Made by a program: the position numbers and the translations under genes. Source: Solirubrum puertoriconensis (GTDB lineage Bacteria; Bacteroidota; Bacteroidia; Cytophagales; Hymenobacteraceae). From it: a stretch of 64,000 bases of DNA. The notes beneath the pieces were generated by a model. The model was not told where the DNA came from. It saw only the letters and a list, made by a program, of their open reading frames with translations, and ran no database searches. This document shows positions 61,736 through 64,000 of the stretch, in pieces. The stretch is from positions 124,001 to 188,000 of the forward strand of contig NZ_LNAL01000003.1 of NCBI RefSeq assembly GCF_001483135.1. Direction: 5' to 3'. Position 1 is the first letter of the stretch; each line of letters begins with the position of its first letter.

Positions 61736-62416
61736 CTATTCCATTTTTACCTTTTGGCCCTCTTCGGGTTTGTGCTTCACGGTGCCGTCGTCGGCATCCA
61801 TTTTGGTTTTGTTGTCGGCGGCGTCCTTAATCTTCAGGTCGCCGTCGCGCTGAATCTTCACTTTCGTGTCGCCGTCTTTGGCTTTCATCGTGCCCGACAT
61901 CGAAGCCGAACCCGACGCATTTTCAGCGTTCATGTCGTCGCCACTGGCCATCGAGGTGTTATCGGTGGTCATGTAGCGGTCTTCTAGGTACATGTCGCGG
62001 TTCGACTCGTAGGTGGCGTACATTTCGGGCTCCGTGAACACCGTCTTCAGTTCGGTGTCGGCGTCGGAGTACACGCGGTTCATTTCGGCGGCCATGCCGG
62101 TGGTGTCGTTGGCGTACTTGCTGTGCAGCTCACCTAGGCGCTTCGAGCGGTTGTAGTACACGGTGCGTACTTTCTCGCGAGTGGCGTCGTCGAGCTTCAT
62201 GTTGCTCGCCATGTCCTGCGAAATCCGATCGGCGCGGCTGTTGTAGTCGGCATCGGAGTAGCCGCCCATGGCAGCCGAAGCGTTACCGGTGGCCGAAGTC
62301 TCAGTGGTCGTGGTTTCGGTGGTGGTAGCCGTCGAATCAGTGTTGCTGTTATCGCTGCTACACGAGGCCATGGTCAGCGCACCCGCGCAGGCCAATAGCA
62401 TGAAGGTCTTTTTCAT
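61736..62416 (-). CDS. Acidic lipoprotein
   Basis: 226 residues from ATG 62416 (MKKTFMLLACAGALTMASC, lipobox MASC). Thr-rich linker, then a helical region (YNSRADRISQDMASNMKLDDATREKV) and a C-terminal Lys/Asp-rich stretch with KVKIQRDGDLKIKDAADNKTK. No family name. Probably outer-membrane lipoprotein. Confidence 0.8.
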   Translation of the reverse strand: MKKTFMLLACAGALTMASCSSDNSNTDSTATTTETTTTETSATGNASAAMGGYSDADYNSRADRISQDMASNMKLDDATREKVRTVYYNRSKRLGELHSKYANDTTGMAAEMNRVYSDADTELKTVFTEPEMYATYESNRDMYLEDRYMTTDNTSMASGDDMNAENASGSASMSGTMKAKDGDTKVKIQRDGDLKIKDAADNKTKMDADDGTVKHKPEEGQKVKME

Positions 62417-62553
62417 ATCTAAGTAAGTCAACAGTTGAAGAAGGTACAGCGCCGTGGATGCCCTTGCCGGGCGTGCCACAGCACCATACACACCAGCTTA
62501 TACGAAGCTGTTAATGTTGCGTTACCTAGATAATTGAGTACTTCTTAGATAAG

Positions 62554-63807
62554 CTACGCCCGGCGCAGCTCAAACACCGTGATTTCGGGCAGGAAGCCCA
62601 CGCGACCAGGATAGCCGATGAAGCCGAGGCCGGTGTTTACGTACAGCAACTGCTTGCCGCGCTCGTACAGGCCCGCCCACTGCCGATATACATACTGCAC
62701 GGGGCTCCACTTAAGGTGCGGCAGGTTCACGCCAAACTGCATGCCATGCGTGTGGCCCGAAAGCGTGAGGTCGATGTCGTTGTACTCCAGTACTTGCGCC
62801 TCCCAGTGCGAGGGGTCGTGCGAGAGCAGGATTTTAAAAGGCGCATCGCCCGCCGAAGCGTAGGTTTTGGGCAGGTCGCCGTACTTAGCAAATCCGCGCT
62901 GGCCCCAGTTCTGCACGCCCAAAATGGCAATCTTCTCGCCGTTCCGCTCAATGTGGTGCGTTTCATCGAGCAGCAGGCGCCAGCCAATTTTGGCGTGGTT
63001 TTGCTTGATGCGGGCCAGGTTGGCGGCCTTGGCCTCGGCGCCACCTAGGGGGCCCCAGTCCACGTAGTCGGAGTAGTCGTGGTTGCCGAGCACCGAGAGC
63101 TTGGCTCCGCCCGAGGTAATACCGGCCAGCGTTTCAATGTGCTCCTCTACCTCGTGGGCGAAGTTGTTTACTAGGTCGCCGGTCATCACTACCAGGTCGG
63201 CACCCTGTTGGTTGATGAGTTCCACAGCCCGGCGGAGCGGCTCTTTCGATTGGAAGGAGCCCGTATGCAGATCCGAAATCTGCACCATCTTGAAACCATC
63301 GAACGAAGCCGGTAGGTTCGGGAACCGCAACGTCACGCGCTTGATGCGGTAATCGGTGGCGCCTTTTACCATGCCGTAAATCAGCGCCACAAACGGAATA
63401 CCCGCCGTAAGCAGGGCCATTTTGCTCAGGAACTCGCTGCGCGTAATAGGCGCGCCGCTTGCCACGGCACCATCGCCCGAGCGCGTGAACAACCGCGCCA
63501 CCCAACGGCCCAGGCGTACAACGTCTTCGGGTACCAAAAAAAGCAGCACAATGAGCTTGGCTACCACAAACGCCAGCAGCAAGCCGCCGATGTATGATTT
63601 AACGGCACTGCCACCCATGTGGCGGGTGCTCATGGCCCAAATACCCGCCACCCATAGGCCAACGGTTACCAGCCAGTAGGCCGCCGTAACCACGCGCCGG
63701 GTGTTTAGCGAATAATGCTGCAACAGCGTGCGAATGGCTTGCGAGCCGTACCACTCGGCCACCACCAGCAGCGCCAGAAAAAAGAACGATGAAAACAGAC
63801 GAGACAT
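62554..63807 (-). CDS. Membrane-anchored metallophosphoesterase (calcineurin-like)
   Basis: 417 residues. Four hydrophobic helices in the first about 150 residues, then the phosphoesterase motifs: VQISDLHTGS, VMTGDLVNN, VLGNHDYSDY, LLSHDPSHWE and LSGHTHGMQFG. The metal ligands of the superfamily are complete. Belongs to the YkuE-like group; substrate unknown. Confidence 0.93.
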   Translation of the reverse strand: MSRLFSSFFFLALLVVAEWYGSQAIRTLLQHYSLNTRRVVTAAYWLVTVGLWVAGIWAMSTRHMGGSAVKSYIGGLLLAFVVAKLIVLLFLVPEDVVRLGRWVARLFTRSGDGAVASGAPITRSEFLSKMALLTAGIPFVALIYGMVKGATDYRIKRVTLRFPNLPASFDGFKMVQISDLHTGSFQSKEPLRRAVELINQQGADLVVMTGDLVNNFAHEVEEHIETLAGITSGGAKLSVLGNHDYSDYVDWGPLGGAEAKAANLARIKQNHAKIGWRLLLDETHHIERNGEKIAILGVQNWGQRGFAKYGDLPKTYASAGDAPFKILLSHDPSHWEAQVLEYNDIDLTLSGHTHGMQFGVNLPHLKWSPVQYVYRQWAGLYERGKQLLYVNTGLGFIGYPGRVGFLPEITVFELRRA

Positions 63808-63919
63808 ATCGAGGCTAACAAACTCCGCGGCGGCCGTATGGTTGCAGCCGCGCGTCTGTACGTAAGACGAACAAGTTGAAATTTTACTTTACTCCGCCCC
63901 TCAACAATTGTAGTGCCGT

Positions 63920-64000
63920 ATGAATTCGCTTGACATGATGTCGGAAGAGGAAAGCGTACCGGGCAGCTACCAGGCGCCGGCGAGTTTCAGCATCAAGAGC
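63920..64000 (+). CDS. Start of an unidentified gene
   Basis: 27 codons, MNSLDMMSEEESVPGSYQAPASFSIKS, open to the right end of the window. Too short to name. Confidence 0.5.
   Translation, partial: MNSLDMMSEEESVPGSYQAPASFSIKS

Overview
The window looks like the chromosome of a Hymenobacter-like bacterium (Bacteroidota, Cytophagales). The evidence is a GC content of roughly 60% by eye, promoters with the TAnnTTTG -7 box of this phylum, a type IX secretion (T9SS) sorting domain, a DUF5916 protein, a CusA-TolC fusion pump, and a tmRNA whose tag reads GEYSYAMAA. No rRNA, CRISPR array or insertion sequence was seen. The only RNA gene I can firmly support is tmRNA.

Left core (1-38.2 kb): a truncated S9 peptidase start; an operon of two LVIVD lipoproteins and a secreted protein; an MBL-fold lipoprotein; a T9SS-exported serine hydrolase; ohrR-ohr peroxide defence; a quinone-oxidoreductase-like enzyme; a heavy-metal efflux operon (small exported protein, CusA-TolC fusion, CusB) decorated with REP-like palindromes; a GluQ-like synthetase; DUF5916; endonuclease V; a second serine hydrolase; a hydrolase/phosphoribosyltransferase pair; two DUF1990 paralogues; alcohol dehydrogenase; aminotransferase; DinB-like protein; pirin; isocitrate dehydrogenase; an M16 peptidase; and dnaX. 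The dnaX gene carries an A10 run positioned to make a short gamma form.

Element (38.56-53.45 kb): a 14.8-kb island sits in the 3' end of the tmRNA gene (ssrA) between perfect 57-bp direct repeats. It has a tyrosine recombinase, two HTH/excisionase-like proteins, a divergent repressor-type switch with paired operators, a zinc-finger/Toprim-like protein plus an SF3 primase-helicase, a terminase-small-subunit-like protein, a tail-like SGNH hydrolase and AT-rich cargo (DUF3800, a coiled-coil membrane protein, orphans). It has no capsid, portal or large terminase. This gene set resembles a phage-inducible chromosomal island (phage satellite), and it carries a four-copy 48-bp motif built on 9-bp-phased TGYA repeats that I cannot explain.

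Right core (53.5-64 kb): a LytTR two-component pair, small secreted proteins, a Thr/Ser/Gly repeat protein, a PLP-dependent gamma-lyase-type enzyme, UV endonuclease UvsE, a carboxypeptidase-regulatory-like protein, an acidic lipoprotein, a membrane metallophosphoesterase and the start of one more gene.

Across the core the hexamer CCTAGG is strikingly common (about 79 copies by hand count in about 49 kb), usually read as C-CTA-GGN (X-Leu-Gly) in genes and also found in terminator loops and three times in tmRNA. I found none in the 14.8-kb element, so it is both a genome signature and a marker of foreign DNA.
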